This document shows positions 51,854 through 62,033 of a DNA stretch of 64,000 bases, piece after piece. The notes beneath the pieces are model-generated. The model was not told the DNA's origin. It ran no database searches and saw only the letters and a program-made list of their open reading frames with translations. The stretch comes from Pedobacter boryungensis (lineage in GTDB: Bacteria > Bacteroidota > Bacteroidia > Sphingobacteriales > Sphingobacteriaceae). The stretch is from the NCBI RefSeq assembly GCF_013204825.1, contig NZ_JABMKV010000001.1, forward strand, positions 1,178,001-1,242,000, in the 5' to 3' direction. The stretch's first letter is position 1. Every line of letters begins with the position of its first letter. Both the position numbers and the translations under genes were made by a program.

Positions 51854-53482
51854 TTAAGTCTGTATAATACCGACATTAAATGCTTTTTTTATTGGCGACT
51901 GATTAGCGGCTTCAATACCCATTGAAATCACTTTTCTGGTTTCTATTGGATCAATTATGCCATCTACCCATAAGCGAGAAGCCGCATAGTATGGCGTAGT
52001 TTGACTATCGTACCTATCTGTAATTTCATTTAATAATTCAGCCTCTTTTTCTGGAGTAATAATTTCTCCTTTTGCTTTTAACGATGCCTCTTGAATTTGC
52101 AATAATACTTTTGCAGCTTGCGAACCGCCCATTACAGCTATTTTAGCACTTGGCCAAGCGTAAATTAAACGTGGATCATAAGCTTTTCCGCACATAGCAT
52201 AATTGCCAGCACCATAAGAATTCCCTATAACGATAGTAAATTTAGGTACTACAGAATTTGCAACTGCATTTACCATTTTTGCCCCATCTTTTATAATTCC
52301 GCCCTGCTCAGACCTACTTCCCACCATAAAACCAGTTACATCTTGTAAAAAAACCAAAGGAATTTTCTTTTGATTACAGTTCATTATAAATCGACTGGCT
52401 TTATCAGCGCTATCTGAATAAATGACCCCACCAAACTGCATTTCTCCTTTTTTAGATTTTACCACTTTCCGTTGATTAGCCACAATACCTACTGCCCAAC
52501 CATCAATTCGAGCTAAACCACAAATAATACTTTGTCCAAATAGCGCTTTGTACTCCTCAAATTCAGAATTATCTACCAAACGATAAATGATATCTCTCAT
52601 ATCATATGGTTTCTCTCTGTTTTCAGGTAAAATACCATATAATTCTTGCTCATCTAGTTTTGGCAAAGCCGATTTAATTCGATCAAAACCAGCATTTTCA
52701 GGCGCACCTAACATACTCATTAACGTACGAATGCTATCTAAACAAGCTTTATCATTAGGGTGTTTATAATCGGTAACACCAGATATTTCGCAATGCGTTG
52801 TTGCACCGCCTAAGGTTTCATTATCGATATCTTCGCCTATGGCCGATTTAACTAAATATGAGCCAGCTAAAAACACCGATCCAGTTCCCTCAACAATCAT
52901 CGCTTCATCGCTCATAATTGGCAAATATGCACCGCCTGCTACGCAAGAACCCATAATTGCAGAAATCTGAACAATTCCTTCGGCAGACATTAATGAATTA
53001 TTTCTAAACATTCTTCCAAAATGTTCTTTGTCTGGGAAAATTTCATCTTGCATAGGTAAATAAACACCTGCACTATCTACCAAATAAATTACTGGCAGTC
53101 TGTTTTCCATTGCAATTTCTTGCGCTCTCAGGTTTTTCTTCGCTGTCATGGGAAACCATGCCCCAGCTTTCACCGTAGCATCATTCGCAACAATCATGCA
53201 TTGTCTGCCAGATACATAACCAATTCCTGTTACAACTCCCGCACTCGGACAACCTCCTTCTGCAATGTACATTCCATCTGCAGCAAATGAACCAATTTCT
53301 AAAAATTCAGTATCCTTATCTCTTAAATAATCAATACGTTCTCTGGCTAAAAGTTTACCTTTTTCCTTTTGTTTTGTCGCATTCTTTTCTCCTCCACCTA
53401 CATATATTTTTTTAAGCCTGGTTTTAAGCTCATAAACCAATTGCTTGTTTACATCTTCATTTTTATTGAATTCTATGTTCAT
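51854..53482 (-). CDS. Acyl-CoA carboxylase beta subunit (methylcrotonyl-CoA carboxylase type)
   Basis: A 542-residue carboxyltransferase with two crotonase-fold halves. The length and N-terminus (EKGKLLARERIDYLRDKDTE, FLEIGSFAADGMY) match MCC beta rather than PCC beta. Key regions: GGGAYLP-type VAGGAYLPIMSDE, GTGSVFLAGSYLVKSAIGED, GGATTHCEISGVTDY, and FLQDVTGFMVGSRSEQGGII with NSYGAGNYAMCGKAY in the second half. It transfers CO2 from carboxybiotin to an acyl-CoA, most likely in leucine degradation. The biotin-carboxylase subunit is not adjacent. Confidence 0.9.
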   Translation of the reverse strand: MNIEFNKNEDVNKQLVYELKTRLKKIYVGGGEKNATKQKEKGKLLARERIDYLRDKDTEFLEIGSFAADGMYIAEGGCPSAGVVTGIGYVSGRQCMIVANDATVKAGAWFPMTAKKNLRAQEIAMENRLPVIYLVDSAGVYLPMQDEIFPDKEHFGRMFRNNSLMSAEGIVQISAIMGSCVAGGAYLPIMSDEAMIVEGTGSVFLAGSYLVKSAIGEDIDNETLGGATTHCEISGVTDYKHPNDKACLDSIRTLMSMLGAPENAGFDRIKSALPKLDEQELYGILPENREKPYDMRDIIYRLVDNSEFEEYKALFGQSIICGLARIDGWAVGIVANQRKVVKSKKGEMQFGGVIYSDSADKASRFIMNCNQKKIPLVFLQDVTGFMVGSRSEQGGIIKDGAKMVNAVANSVVPKFTIVIGNSYGAGNYAMCGKAYDPRLIYAWPSAKIAVMGGSQAAKVLLQIQEASLKAKGEIITPEKEAELLNEITDRYDSQTTPYYAASRLWVDGIIDPIETRKVISMGIEAANQSPIKKAFNVGIIQT

Positions 53483-53587
53483 GCTAGCAAGTTAAAGGAT
53501 ATATTTTTAAAACTAAAACCTGTAATGGTATTTAGTTTTCATGATGAGTTAATATGCTAAATTAAATTTTTAAACGTTTTTCATAAC

Positions 53588-54301
53588 ATGCGATATTTAA
53601 CTCTGATTTTATCTTTATTTTGCTGGCAATTTAGTTTTGCACAAACTTTTACTTATCCAAAACTTAATACACAAGGAACAGATATTAGAGCATTTACACC
53701 AGCAAACTGGAAAGTAATTGATACTGCATTTGGAGATTTAAATAATGATAAAGTAGAAGATTTAGTTTTTGTGCTTGAATTTAACAACCCAATTATTGAA
53801 AAAAGGGCTTATGGAGATGGAGAAACAGAGTTGATTAAAGAATTTCAAAAACCTAGAATTTTAGCTGTTTATTTTAAGAATGCACGTTCAAACAATTATA
53901 AATTTGCCATGCAAAATAATAATTTCATTCTTCGTTCGCAAGAAGGTGGTGAACTCGGTGAGCCATTTAAAAATCTAACTATTGAAAACAACAGTCTAAA
54001 TTTAGCTTTTGAAGGCGGCAGTAATTGGCGTTGGAAATTAAATTATCAGTTTAAATACCAAAATAAAGATTGGGTATTAACTCAGGCCAATAATATTTAT
54101 TACAATATCACATCTGGTGAGATGACAGATAAATTATATGATTTTGTGAATAAAAAAATGAAACTTACAAGTGGAAATATTTTTGCCCGAAATAATTTGA
54201 ATGATGTTAGTGAAGAAACACTTTACTATGCTCAATTACGAACCTTAAACAATTTTAAAAAACCCTGGACTTGGGAAATTACCAAAGATAATTTTCTATA
54301 A
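53588..54301 (+). CDS. Exported hypothetical protein with VCBS-like repeat motif
   Basis: A 237-residue protein with signal peptide (YLTLILSLFCWQFSFAQ). It opens with PANWKVIDTAFGDLNNDKVE, followed by DLVFVLE, the FGDLNxDxxxD pattern of VCBS/FG-GAP repeats, in one copy. The remainder is beta-rich with aromatic residues (NWRWKLNYQFKYQNKDWVLT). No enzyme signature. The lipoprotein at 46260 has a similar single DxDNDGxxE motif. Ends at the base before the stop codon of the convergent LOG gene. Confidence 0.8.
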   Translation: MRYLTLILSLFCWQFSFAQTFTYPKLNTQGTDIRAFTPANWKVIDTAFGDLNNDKVEDLVFVLEFNNPIIEKRAYGDGETELIKEFQKPRILAVYFKNARSNNYKFAMQNNNFILRSQEGGELGEPFKNLTIENNSLNLAFEGGSNWRWKLNYQFKYQNKDWVLTQANNIYYNITSGEMTDKLYDFVNKKMKLTSGNIFARNNLNDVSEETLYYAQLRTLNNFKKPWTWEITKDNFL

Positions 54302-54895
54302 CTAAACTAAATTTCTATCTCTAAACCAAACATCATCTGGTGCAGCTGTAAAATTCTGCATTTTATTTACTAAAACCTCTGCATTTGTTTCGTTAAAAAC
54401 AAGATCCCTATTGGTTTGCTTTAAAAAGCGATGCTCTACCATAACATCCATTTGTTTAAATAAAGGATCGTAAAATCCATTTATATTTAATACACCAATT
54501 GGTTTACCATGTAATCCTAATTGTAACCAAGTTAACACTTCAAATAGTTCTTCTAACGTACCAAAACCTCCAGGTAAAATAACAAAACCATCTGCAAGGT
54601 CTGCCATTTTTTGCTTCCGTTGATGCATATTTTCTGTGATCACCATTTCTGTTAAACCTTTATGACCTACTTCTTTATCCATTAAAAACTGAGGAATTAC
54701 GCCTGTAGCTTTACCATTACGTTTTAAGATTTCATCGGCAATTACTCCCATTACTCCTACACTACCACCTCCAAAAACTAAGGTGATGTTTTGCGAAACC
54801 ATTGTTTCGGCTAAATCTTCGATGGCTTTCCTTAAAACTGGGTCTCCGTTAAAATTAGAACCACAATACACACAAAGTGAATTTATTTTTTGCAT
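54302..54895 (-). CDS. LOG family protein (Rossman-fold nucleotide phosphoribohydrolase)
   Basis: A 197-residue lysine-decarboxylase-like (TIGR00730) protein: SLCVYCGSN, VFGGGSVGVMGVIADEIL, the signature LPGGFGTLEELFEVLTWLQL with PGGxGTxxE near residues 107-116, and GKPIGVLNINGFYDPLF. Proteins of this type cleave the N-glycosidic bond of cytokinin-like or AMP-type nucleotide monophosphates. Terminators for both convergent genes must overlap or be absent. Confidence 0.92.
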   Translation of the reverse strand: MQKINSLCVYCGSNFNGDPVLRKAIEDLAETMVSQNITLVFGGGSVGVMGVIADEILKRNGKATGVIPQFLMDKEVGHKGLTEMVITENMHQRKQKMADLADGFVILPGGFGTLEELFEVLTWLQLGLHGKPIGVLNINGFYDPLFKQMDVMVEHRFLKQTNRDLVFNETNAEVLVNKMQNFTAAPDDVWFRDRNLV

Positions 54896-54959
54896 GACAT
54901 TTATTTTGCCTTAAAACTACATAATAGATTGCTTTATTTTTGTTCTTCAGAAATTTTAC

Positions 54960-54988
54960 AAAAAGAAAGAGCGGTAAAAACCGCTCTA
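54960..54988 (-). terminator. Terminator of the TonB-dependent receptor gene
   Basis: AGAGCGGT-AAAA-ACCGCTCT perfect stem (54969-54988); on the minus strand it is followed by TTCTTTTT; 60 bases after the receptor stop. Confidence 0.8.
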
Positions 54989-55048
54989 ACTAACCAAATA
55001 TAATCCAACACAGAATTATTTTTTTAAAATCTTAATAAGTAGCCCAAC

Positions 55049-57640
55049 CTAAAATGTATAACGCAAAGTAGCACCATATGTTCTTGGATCTCCAAGTACT
55101 CCTGCATATAAACCAGAATTACCTGCCGCCGCTTGTACTTGTTCGTAGTAATTTTTGTTGGCAATATTTCTACTCCAAACAAAAGCAGAGAATTTCTCTG
55201 ATTTAAATCCTATTCTTGCATTTAACAGAGAATAACTATCTACATTTAATACTTTAGATGGAGTTGGATTTGAAGAATAATCCGAACGGTAACTTGCATC
55301 ACCGGCAATAAAATATCTGCCAACTTTTGTAGCCAAACTACCAGGAACACTAAATTCTGCACCTCCAGAAATATTCCATTTAGAGATACCCGGCAATCTA
55401 CCTCCAGAAGCATCTTTAAATGCAACTTGCGTAGCTGTTCCGCCAATAACCTCTGTATGTCCAGTTTCTTCTAAAGGCAAAGGAGCATTTGTAAATTTCA
55501 CATATTTACCATCAAGGTAAGCCACAGCAGCATTTAAGGTTAAAAATCGTTCTAATTGATAGCTTCCATCAACCTCTAATCCTTTAACGTTAACTTTTTC
55601 AGCATTCGCTAAATACCCCCTATTTACGCCCAATTGTGGAGATTGCACATTGGTTTGATAATCTTTAATATTCGTATTAAAAGTGGTAACATTTATCAAT
55701 AAATTCTTAATTAATTTCGTTTTAACACCTAGTTCATAATGTTCAACATATTCTGGTTTTACTACAGCCAATGACAAATCTGCTTGTCCAGCACTATTTG
55801 TTGGCAGCCCTCCTACATTAACGCCTACTGGTTTATAAGCTGTAGAAAAAGTTCCATACGCATTTAATCTATCGTTTGGTCGATATGATAAAGTAATGTT
55901 ACCAGATAAATTGTTGTTATCCGTGTTGATGCTAAATTGTTGATTACTATACACCGCTGCTTTAAGCGCAAGCAACGTAGGATCTGATGTTTGTAAACCG
56001 CCATACGTTACGCGATTATAATCAACATCTTTTTTATCATAAGTATATCGTAAACCCGGTAAAATATGTAAATGATTTAAAAATTCCCAGTCAACTTGTG
56101 CAAAAACAGCTGCACTTAATGATTTAATGGTCGAATTAGTTTTAATTCCAAATCCATCTAATAAACCTGGGGTTGAATACAATGCTTGTGTGCCTGTATT
56201 ATTTGTTTGTACAAATCTCCATTGATCTTTGCCTACTTCTTCTGTTTGATCTAAGCCTTGTAAATTTTGACTTAGGGCAAATACGCCAATTACACCACTT
56301 AATTTTTCGGTTATATTTCCAGAATATCTAAACTCTTGCGAATATTGGTCGTGGCGAGAGTTACCTTGAGATTTAGTTAATGCAGATAATTCGGAAAAAT
56401 CTCTGTCATTTGTTGGATCCCAATTCCAAAACCTCCAAGCGGTTGTAGAAGTTAAGGTTCCATTACCAATTTTATAATCAATGTTTGCAGAAATACCTCC
56501 AATTGATTGATTGTGTCTCCAAGGTGTATTTGTATTTATTTCTCTAGAAAATGGATTTATTTTAGGTTGTTGATAGCCTAAATCAGAAACTATTTTAGCA
56601 TACTGGCGATAAGCACTTCTTTCTGTGGTAGTAACACCAGCAATTACCAATGGATAACCAGCTGGATGTTGGATACTTACATCACCACTTAGTAAAATTT
56701 GTAGTTTATCTGATGGCGTAAAATATAACTGTCCTTTAAAACCTAGGTTATTTTGCCCACTGTATTTACGCTCTTCTTTAGTATTCCAAATTGTACCATC
56801 TCTTTCAGTTCCTGAAATGGAAAGTTTTGCTGCAAGATTTTTTGTTATTCCTCCAGAAATTGATGTTTTTGCTTGGATGAAATTATAGTTTCCAACGCTC
56901 AACTCTGCTTTTGCACTGGGTACTTGAGTGGGTTTAGTTGTAGTAATGTTAAATGCACCAGCAGTCGTATTTTTTCCAAATAAGGTTCCTTGAGGACCAC
57001 GGATAACTTCTATTTGTTCAATATCCAAAAAATCTGTAGAGGTAGCCGCAGGACGAGCATGGTAAACACCATCAACATAAAAGCCAACTCCAGGATCAAT
57101 ACCATCATTAGTTAAACCAAAAGTTGAGCCTAAGCCTCTGATGTTAAGCGTTGTATTTCGAGCATTTGAAGCATATAATTGCACAGAAGGCACTAGTTCC
57201 TTTAAACGATTAACATTAAAAGCGCCTGCATTTTCAGCTATCTGTCCACCGATAACAGTGATGGCAATTGGCACATCTTGTAAAACCTCAGAACGTCTTC
57301 TAGATGTTACTACAATTTGATCTAACAACGCGTCTTCCACAAGTGTTAATTCTAAGATTGTACTATCCACTTTTAAAATCTGAAAATCTTGAGGTTTATA
57401 ACCAACTGAACTTACTTGAAGAAAAAATGGAAGTTCTTGTTTTGAATTGATACTGAATGAACCGTTCTCATCTGCGCTAACAGCTATGTTTGTTCCCCTT
57501 ATCTTTACTGTTGCATGTGGTAAGGGATCTCCATTTGTACGTTTAACTACACCTTTAATTGGGTTTTGTGCGTAAATTGTGACTGGGATTGAAAATAAAA
57601 TAAAAATAAAAAATGATAGGTAATTGAGCTTCATCGTCAT
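55049..57640 (-). CDS. TonB-dependent receptor
   Basis: An 863-residue outer-membrane receptor with signal peptide (LNYLSFFIFILFSIPVTIYA), a CarboxypepD_reg-like domain (GVVKRTNGDPLPHATVKIRG) near 28-110, and a TonB box/plug region (DQIVVTSRRRSEVLQDVPIA, LNIRGLGSTFGLTND, VGFYVDGVYH, IEVIRGPQGTLFGKNTTAG). The 22-stranded barrel ends in YGATLRYTF. Without an adjacent SusD gene it resembles siderophore/vitamin-type receptors (Fec/Fhu-like, as in iron complexes) more than SusC glycan receptors. Two start ATGs lie three bases apart at 57634/57640. A 12-base palindrome lies 40 bases upstream. Confidence 0.92.
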   Translation of the reverse strand: MTMKLNYLSFFIFILFSIPVTIYAQNPIKGVVKRTNGDPLPHATVKIRGTNIAVSADENGSFSINSKQELPFFLQVSSVGYKPQDFQILKVDSTILELTLVEDALLDQIVVTSRRRSEVLQDVPIAITVIGGQIAENAGAFNVNRLKELVPSVQLYASNARNTTLNIRGLGSTFGLTNDGIDPGVGFYVDGVYHARPAATSTDFLDIEQIEVIRGPQGTLFGKNTTAGAFNITTTKPTQVPSAKAELSVGNYNFIQAKTSISGGITKNLAAKLSISGTERDGTIWNTKEERKYSGQNNLGFKGQLYFTPSDKLQILLSGDVSIQHPAGYPLVIAGVTTTERSAYRQYAKIVSDLGYQQPKINPFSREINTNTPWRHNQSIGGISANIDYKIGNGTLTSTTAWRFWNWDPTNDRDFSELSALTKSQGNSRHDQYSQEFRYSGNITEKLSGVIGVFALSQNLQGLDQTEEVGKDQWRFVQTNNTGTQALYSTPGLLDGFGIKTNSTIKSLSAAVFAQVDWEFLNHLHILPGLRYTYDKKDVDYNRVTYGGLQTSDPTLLALKAAVYSNQQFSINTDNNNLSGNITLSYRPNDRLNAYGTFSTAYKPVGVNVGGLPTNSAGQADLSLAVVKPEYVEHYELGVKTKLIKNLLINVTTFNTNIKDYQTNVQSPQLGVNRGYLANAEKVNVKGLEVDGSYQLERFLTLNAAVAYLDGKYVKFTNAPLPLEETGHTEVIGGTATQVAFKDASGGRLPGISKWNISGGAEFSVPGSLATKVGRYFIAGDASYRSDYSSNPTPSKVLNVDSYSLLNARIGFKSEKFSAFVWSRNIANKNYYEQVQAAAGNSGLYAGVLGDPRTYGATLRYTF

Positions 57641-58085
57641 TGTTTTAGCTAAAAATTAAGGTTAATTTATAATCTACTAAATCTATAGATTATATAGACA
57701 AATTTATTTGAATTATTCTATTAACCAAATTATATTTGGAATTAATTTTAATTATTTTTTTCAAGCGGAATAAAATATGGGGTTATGCAACTTAAATAAT
57801 TTTACCAAATGAGTTTTTAAACCCGATTGAAGTTAAAATACTTTTGTCATGCTGAGCTTGTCGAAGCACAAAAGATTGAAACGACAAGCGGGGCTATCGT
57901 AACCGATGCCCCGCTGCAATTGCTTTTCGAATGCTTAAATGCAAACGTTTTAAGATTATCACAATTAGTTATTATTTTAATTGTGTTCGTAAACCCTCTC
58001 TGTTCGGTTGTCTTCGTTCCTCGCAAGGACACTTTTAGCTTAGACTTCCTGACTTTCCGTCTTTCTAATTTTTCAGACTTCCAGT
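57641..58085. other. Intergenic region between the TonB receptor and guaB
   Basis: 445 bases, no gene I would call; the frames at 57827-58093 and 57847-58032 run through repeats. It contains a palindrome AATCTATAGATT (57680-57691) close to the receptor start, a REP-like unit (TCATGCTGAGCTTGTCGAAG, 57847-57866), a strong hairpin (57887-57915) and short GACTTCC/GACTTTCC repeats (58041-58085). Confidence 0.65.
57887..57915. repeat. Strong GC-rich hairpin
   Basis: AGCGGGGC-T-ATCG, loop TAAC, CGAT-GCCCCGCT. Twelve paired bases with one bulged T. Possible bidirectional terminator/REP relic; it lacks a T run on either side. Confidence 0.5.
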
Positions 58086-59555
58086 CTATCTAGTATAATT
58101 TGGTGCTTCTTTAGTAATGGTAATATCGTGAGGATGACTTTCTCTCATACCCGCAGCAGTAATTTGAACAAATTGTGCTTCTTGCAATTTTTCTATACTA
58201 CCTGCACCACAATAGCCCATACTAGCACGTAAACCACCAACATATTGATACATTACTTCTGCTAAAGTTCCTTTAAATGGTACACGACCAACAATTCCCT
58301 CTGGAACTAGTTTTTTAATATCATCTTCTACATCTTGGAAATAACGATCTTTTGAACCTTGTTCCATCGCTTCAATAGAGCCCATTCCGCGATAAGACTT
58401 AAATTTACGTCCCTCATAAATGATTGTTTCACCTGGACTTTCTTCTACACCTGCAAATAGCGAACCCGCCATTACTGTACTTGCACCAGCAGCAATTGCT
58501 TTAGAAATATCGCCTGTATGTTTAATTCCTCCATCTGCAATAACTGGAACTCCTGTACCCTTTAATGCTTTAGCGCACTCAAAAACAGCATATAACTGTG
58601 GAACTCCTACACCAGCAATAATTCTAGTGGTACAAATAGAGCCTGGACCAATACCAACTTTAACAGCATCTGCACCAGCTTCTGCCAAAAATCTAGCAGC
58701 ATCACCTGTTGCAATATTACCTACAATTACCTGCAAATCTGGGTATTTTGCTTTAACTTCTTTTAATTTATCAACCACTCCTTTTGAGTGACCATGTGCC
58801 GTATCAATAGTGATTACATCTACTCCTGCTTTTACCAATGCATCTACACGTTGCATGGTATCTGCTGTAACTCCAACCGCAGCACCAACACGTAAACGAC
58901 CTTTTTCATCTTTACAAGCAGCAGGATAATTTTTTACTTTTTGGATATCCTTGAAAGTGATTAATCCACACAAATACCCTTCTGCATTTACTACAGGTAA
59001 TTTTTCTATTTTATAATTTTGTAAAATTTCTTCTGCTTGAATTAGATTTGTTCCTTCTGGAGCAGTAATTAAGTTTTCTTTTGTCATTACCTCTACAATA
59101 GGCTTCGACATGTCTTTTTGAAAACGTAAATCGCGATTAGTGATAATGCCCACTAATTTATTATCAGTGCTTACCACAGGAATCCCCCCTATTTTATGCT
59201 CTTTCATAATTTTAAAAGCATCTGCAACTGTAGAGTTCTCTAATAAGGTAACAGGATCTTGAATCATACCACTTTCCGAACGCTTTACTTTACGAACTTC
59301 TTCAGCCTGTCTTTCAATCGTCATATTTTTATGCAGCATTCCCAAACCTCCATTTTGTGCTATGGCAATGGCTAATTCTGCTTCTGTAACAGTATCCATG
59401 GCTGCAGAAACCAATGGCACATTAAGTTTAATTTTCTTTGTCAAAAAAGTGCTTGTATTCACTTCACGAGGCAAAATTTCTGAATATGCAGGCACTAACA
59501 ATACGTCATCGTATGTTAAACCAGTAGCAATAAATTTTTGGGGATCGAGTTGCAT
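58086..59555 (-). CDS. guaB: IMP dehydrogenase
   Basis: A 489-residue full-length enzyme: N-terminal catalytic-barrel start ([16 protein letters not shown]), an inserted CBS pair (about 95-205), the catalytic-loop Cys in [37 protein letters not shown], and the flap region with [20 protein letters not shown]. It oxidises IMP to XMP, the committed step of guanine nucleotide synthesis. TATCTTTG on the minus strand (59595-59588) is a likely -7 box, 33-40 bases upstream of the start. Confidence 0.97.
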   Translation of the reverse strand: MQLDPQKFIATGLTYDDVLLVPAYSEILPREVNTSTFLTKKIKLNVPLVSAAMDTVTEAELAIAIAQNGGLGMLHKNMTIERQAEEVRKVKRSESGMIQDPVTLLENSTVADAFKIMKEHKIGGIPVVSTDNKLVGIITNRDLRFQKDMSKPIVEVMTKENLITAPEGTNLIQAEEILQNYKIEKLPVVNAEGYLCGLITFKDIQKVKNYPAACKDEKGRLRVGAAVGVTADTMQRVDALVKAGVDVITIDTAHGHSKGVVDKLKEVKAKYPDLQVIVGNIATGDAARFLAEAGADAVKVGIGPGSICTTRIIAGVGVPQLYAVFECAKALKGTGVPVIADGGIKHTGDISKAIAAGASTVMAGSLFAGVEESPGETIIYEGRKFKSYRGMGSIEAMEQGSKDRYFQDVEDDIKKLVPEGIVGRVPFKGTLAEVMYQYVGGLRASMGYCGAGSIEKLQEAQFVQITAAGMRESHPHDITITKEAPNYTR

Positions 59556-59587
59556 AGCAAATAAATTAGGATTTATTATTTGCCAGG

Positions 59588-59595
59588 CAAAGATA
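59588..59595 (-). promoter_or_regulatory. Candidate -7 box of guaB
   Basis: TATCTTTG on the minus strand fits TAnnTTTG; about 33 bases from the start codon. No TTG at the ideal -33 distance was found. Confidence 0.5.
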
Positions 59596-59679
59596 CAACA
59601 TAATCGTCAATATAAAAATATCATTACCTTTTGTTATACCTAAAAAGAATTGAGCATCTTTAAGCATTAATTAAATTTT

Positions 59680-61515
59680 ATGAAAAAAATAGTCCTATTT
59701 CTAGTCGTTTCACTTTTTAGTGTTGGTGTTCATGCCCAAAATTTTAAATATGCTTTTGTTAGTGATACTCATATCGGTAGCTCAAATGCAGATGAAGATT
59801 TAAGAAGAACTGTTGCAGATATTAATAACCAACCAGAGTTAGAGTTTACCATTATCACTGGAGACATTACCGAAATGGGTACTAATGAAGAATTGAGATT
59901 GGCTAAAGAAATCTTATCAGGATTAAAGAAACCCTATTATATTATGCCAGGCAATCACGATACAGGCTGGTCAGAATCTGGTGGAGTTACTTTTATTAAA
60001 GAATTTGGGTATGATAAATTCACTTTTGATTATAAAGGTTATCGTTTTATAGGATGTGCTTCAGGACCTTACGTACGCATGTCTGATGGGCACATTCCAA
60101 GAGATGCAACTGTTTGGTTGGATAACATTTTGAAGAAAACACCTAAAGATATGCCGATTATTTTCGCCAACCACTATCCTATTGATAACAGTTTAGATAA
60201 TTGGTATGAGGTTACTGATCGATTAAAAACTAAAAACATTCAGTATATAATTTGTGGTCATGGTCATAATAATCATCAATATAATTTTGAAGGGGTTTTT
60301 GGAACAATGGGCCGCTCAAATTTAAGGGCAAAAGATAGTATTGGTGGATACAATGTGGTAAATATGACAAAAGACACTGTTTATTTTTCGCTTAAAAAAC
60401 CAGCTCAAGAGCTATTGGCTCCTTGGAGGAAAATTCCTTTAAAAACTTTTGTTCATCAAACTTTAAAAGCATACGACAGGCCTAATTATGACATTAATAA
60501 AAAATATAGTGACGTTAAAGAGTTATGGACCTATCATTCAAACGCAAATGTGGTAAATACACCTGCTTATAGCAATAGTTTAGTTATTTTCGGAAACAGT
60601 GTTGGTTTAGTTGAAGCTTTGAATAAAACGACAGGAAAAAAAGTATGGACTTTTAATACGAAAGGCGCTATTTATTCATCGCCTGTAATTAAAAATCAAT
60701 TGGTTATTTTAGGGTCTGGAGATGGAAATATATATGCCTTAAATATTGCAAATGGCAAACAGGTGTGGAAAGTAGAAACTCCAAATTCTGTATTGGGATC
60801 TCCAGTAATTGATGGTGATGTAATTTTTATAGGAGGAAGTGATCATAGTTTTAGAGCTTTGGATATTAAGACTGGAAAAGTAATGTGGAAATTTGATGGT
60901 GTAGAAGGAGCAATTGTTGGAAAACCTTTAATTTATCAGGGCAAAGTTATTTTTGGCTCTTGGGGAAGGCATTTGTATGCACTTGATTTAAAAACTGGAA
61001 CATTAGCATGGAAATGGAATAATGGTAATGGAAATAGAATGTTTTCTCCGGCCATGGTTACGCCAGTGGCTACCAAAGGCGTAGTGTACATTGCTGCACC
61101 AGATCGTTTTTTAACTGCAATTAATGCAAAAACAGGCGAGACTTTATGGCGAACTAAAGAAGCAATGGTAAGAGAATCAATTGGTTTGTCGGCTGATAGT
61201 ACGACCATATATGGCAAAACTATGCAAGACGAAATTGTTGCCTATAAAACTAATACATCGGTTCCTGAATTAGCATGGAAATTAAATGCTGGGTTTGGCT
61301 ATGAGCATATTCCATCAGATTTAGTTGAAAAAGATGGAGTTGTTTTTTATGGAACAAAAAATGGTGTCGTTTATACTTTTGATGCAAAAACACATCAAAA
61401 TTTATGGCAACATAAAATTGATAACTCAATGATTAATACCGTAAATGTAATTGACGGAAAAAATGTTTTGGTGAGCACAATGGATGGAAAAGTAACAATT
61501 TTGCGGAGTAAATAA
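59680..61515 (+). CDS. Exported metallophosphoesterase fused to a PQQ-type beta-propeller
   Basis: A 611-residue protein with signal peptide (MKKIVLFLVVSLFSVGVHAQ). Residues about 22-245 are a calcineurin-like phosphoesterase with the full motif series: SDTHIG, GDITEMG, MPGNHDTGW, FANHYPID and CGHGHNNHQ. Residues about 270-611 are a PQQ/BamB-like propeller with repeated GKKVWTFNTKG, GKQVWKVETPN, GKVMWKFDGVEG and GETLWRTKEA blades. In most relatives the propeller is free-standing. The phosphoesterase acts on a phosphoester outside the cytoplasm; the propeller probably docks a partner or substrate. It shares the metallophosphatase fold, but not the N-domain, with the protein at 10006. Confidence 0.9.
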   Translation: MKKIVLFLVVSLFSVGVHAQNFKYAFVSDTHIGSSNADEDLRRTVADINNQPELEFTIITGDITEMGTNEELRLAKEILSGLKKPYYIMPGNHDTGWSESGGVTFIKEFGYDKFTFDYKGYRFIGCASGPYVRMSDGHIPRDATVWLDNILKKTPKDMPIIFANHYPIDNSLDNWYEVTDRLKTKNIQYIICGHGHNNHQYNFEGVFGTMGRSNLRAKDSIGGYNVVNMTKDTVYFSLKKPAQELLAPWRKIPLKTFVHQTLKAYDRPNYDINKKYSDVKELWTYHSNANVVNTPAYSNSLVIFGNSVGLVEALNKTTGKKVWTFNTKGAIYSSPVIKNQLVILGSGDGNIYALNIANGKQVWKVETPNSVLGSPVIDGDVIFIGGSDHSFRALDIKTGKVMWKFDGVEGAIVGKPLIYQGKVIFGSWGRHLYALDLKTGTLAWKWNNGNGNRMFSPAMVTPVATKGVVYIAAPDRFLTAINAKTGETLWRTKEAMVRESIGLSADSTTIYGKTMQDEIVAYKTNTSVPELAWKLNAGFGYEHIPSDLVEKDGVVFYGTKNGVVYTFDAKTHQNLWQHKIDNSMINTVNVIDGKNVLVSTMDGKVTILRSK

Positions 61516-61519
61516 TAAA

Positions 61520-61972
61520 TTAATCTTCCTCGCAATGTTGCCTTAACTGCTTTGGCCCTTGAGGCCAAATAAAAGCTGTGGTTTGTTTCTTCCAACCCAT
61601 ACTTTTATAAAAAGCGTCAGCACCAGGTGCAGCGCTTAGATTAACAAAGTGATAATCAACTAATTGGTTATTTAACGTAGTCACTAGATATTTTCCCAAC
61701 CCTTGGCCTTGAAAATCAGGATCAACTACAATATCGGCAAGCATGGCATAATATCTACCATCACCCACTACTCTACCAAAAGCTATGATTTGATCATCAT
61801 TAAAAATAAATAAAGTTGTTGTACTATTTTTAAATGCAGCTGCTATTTCTTCCGCTTTGCGATGTTTCCAGTTAATTTTATAAAATAAAGAAATTACATA
61901 ATCCCAATCTATTTCAGCTAAATCAGGATTAATTTTATAGGTAAATAGCGGATTTTCAACAGGGATATTCAT
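61520..61972 (-). CDS. GNAT family N-acetyltransferase
   Basis: ATG at 61970-61972 gives 150 residues; a TTG one codon upstream is less likely. GNAT core: IAFGRVVGDGRYYAMLADIV (motif D/A strand), VVDPDFQGQGLGKYLVTTLN with the acetyl-CoA loop Q-x-x-G-x-G near residues 93-99, and the C-terminal HFVNLSAAPGADAFYKSMGW. It acetylates an amine; the substrate is unknown. It converges on the phosphoesterase-propeller gene (four-base gap) and lies downstream of the M16 genes on the same strand. Confidence 0.9.
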   Translation of the reverse strand: MNIPVENPLFTYKINPDLAEIDWDYVISLFYKINWKHRKAEEIAAAFKNSTTTLFIFNDDQIIAFGRVVGDGRYYAMLADIVVDPDFQGQGLGKYLVTTLNNQLVDYHFVNLSAAPGADAFYKSMGWKKQTTAFIWPQGPKQLRQHCEED

Positions 61973-62033
61973 CAAATTTGCTTTATATTACTACAACCAG
62001 TAACCACTTAAAAGGTTTTGGCTAATTTTAGTG

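Noticed and set aside
57827-58093. Open frame of 88 codons between the TonB receptor and guaB
   Set aside because: Crosses a REP-like unit, a hairpin and short repeats and overlaps the guaB end; no start signal or family.
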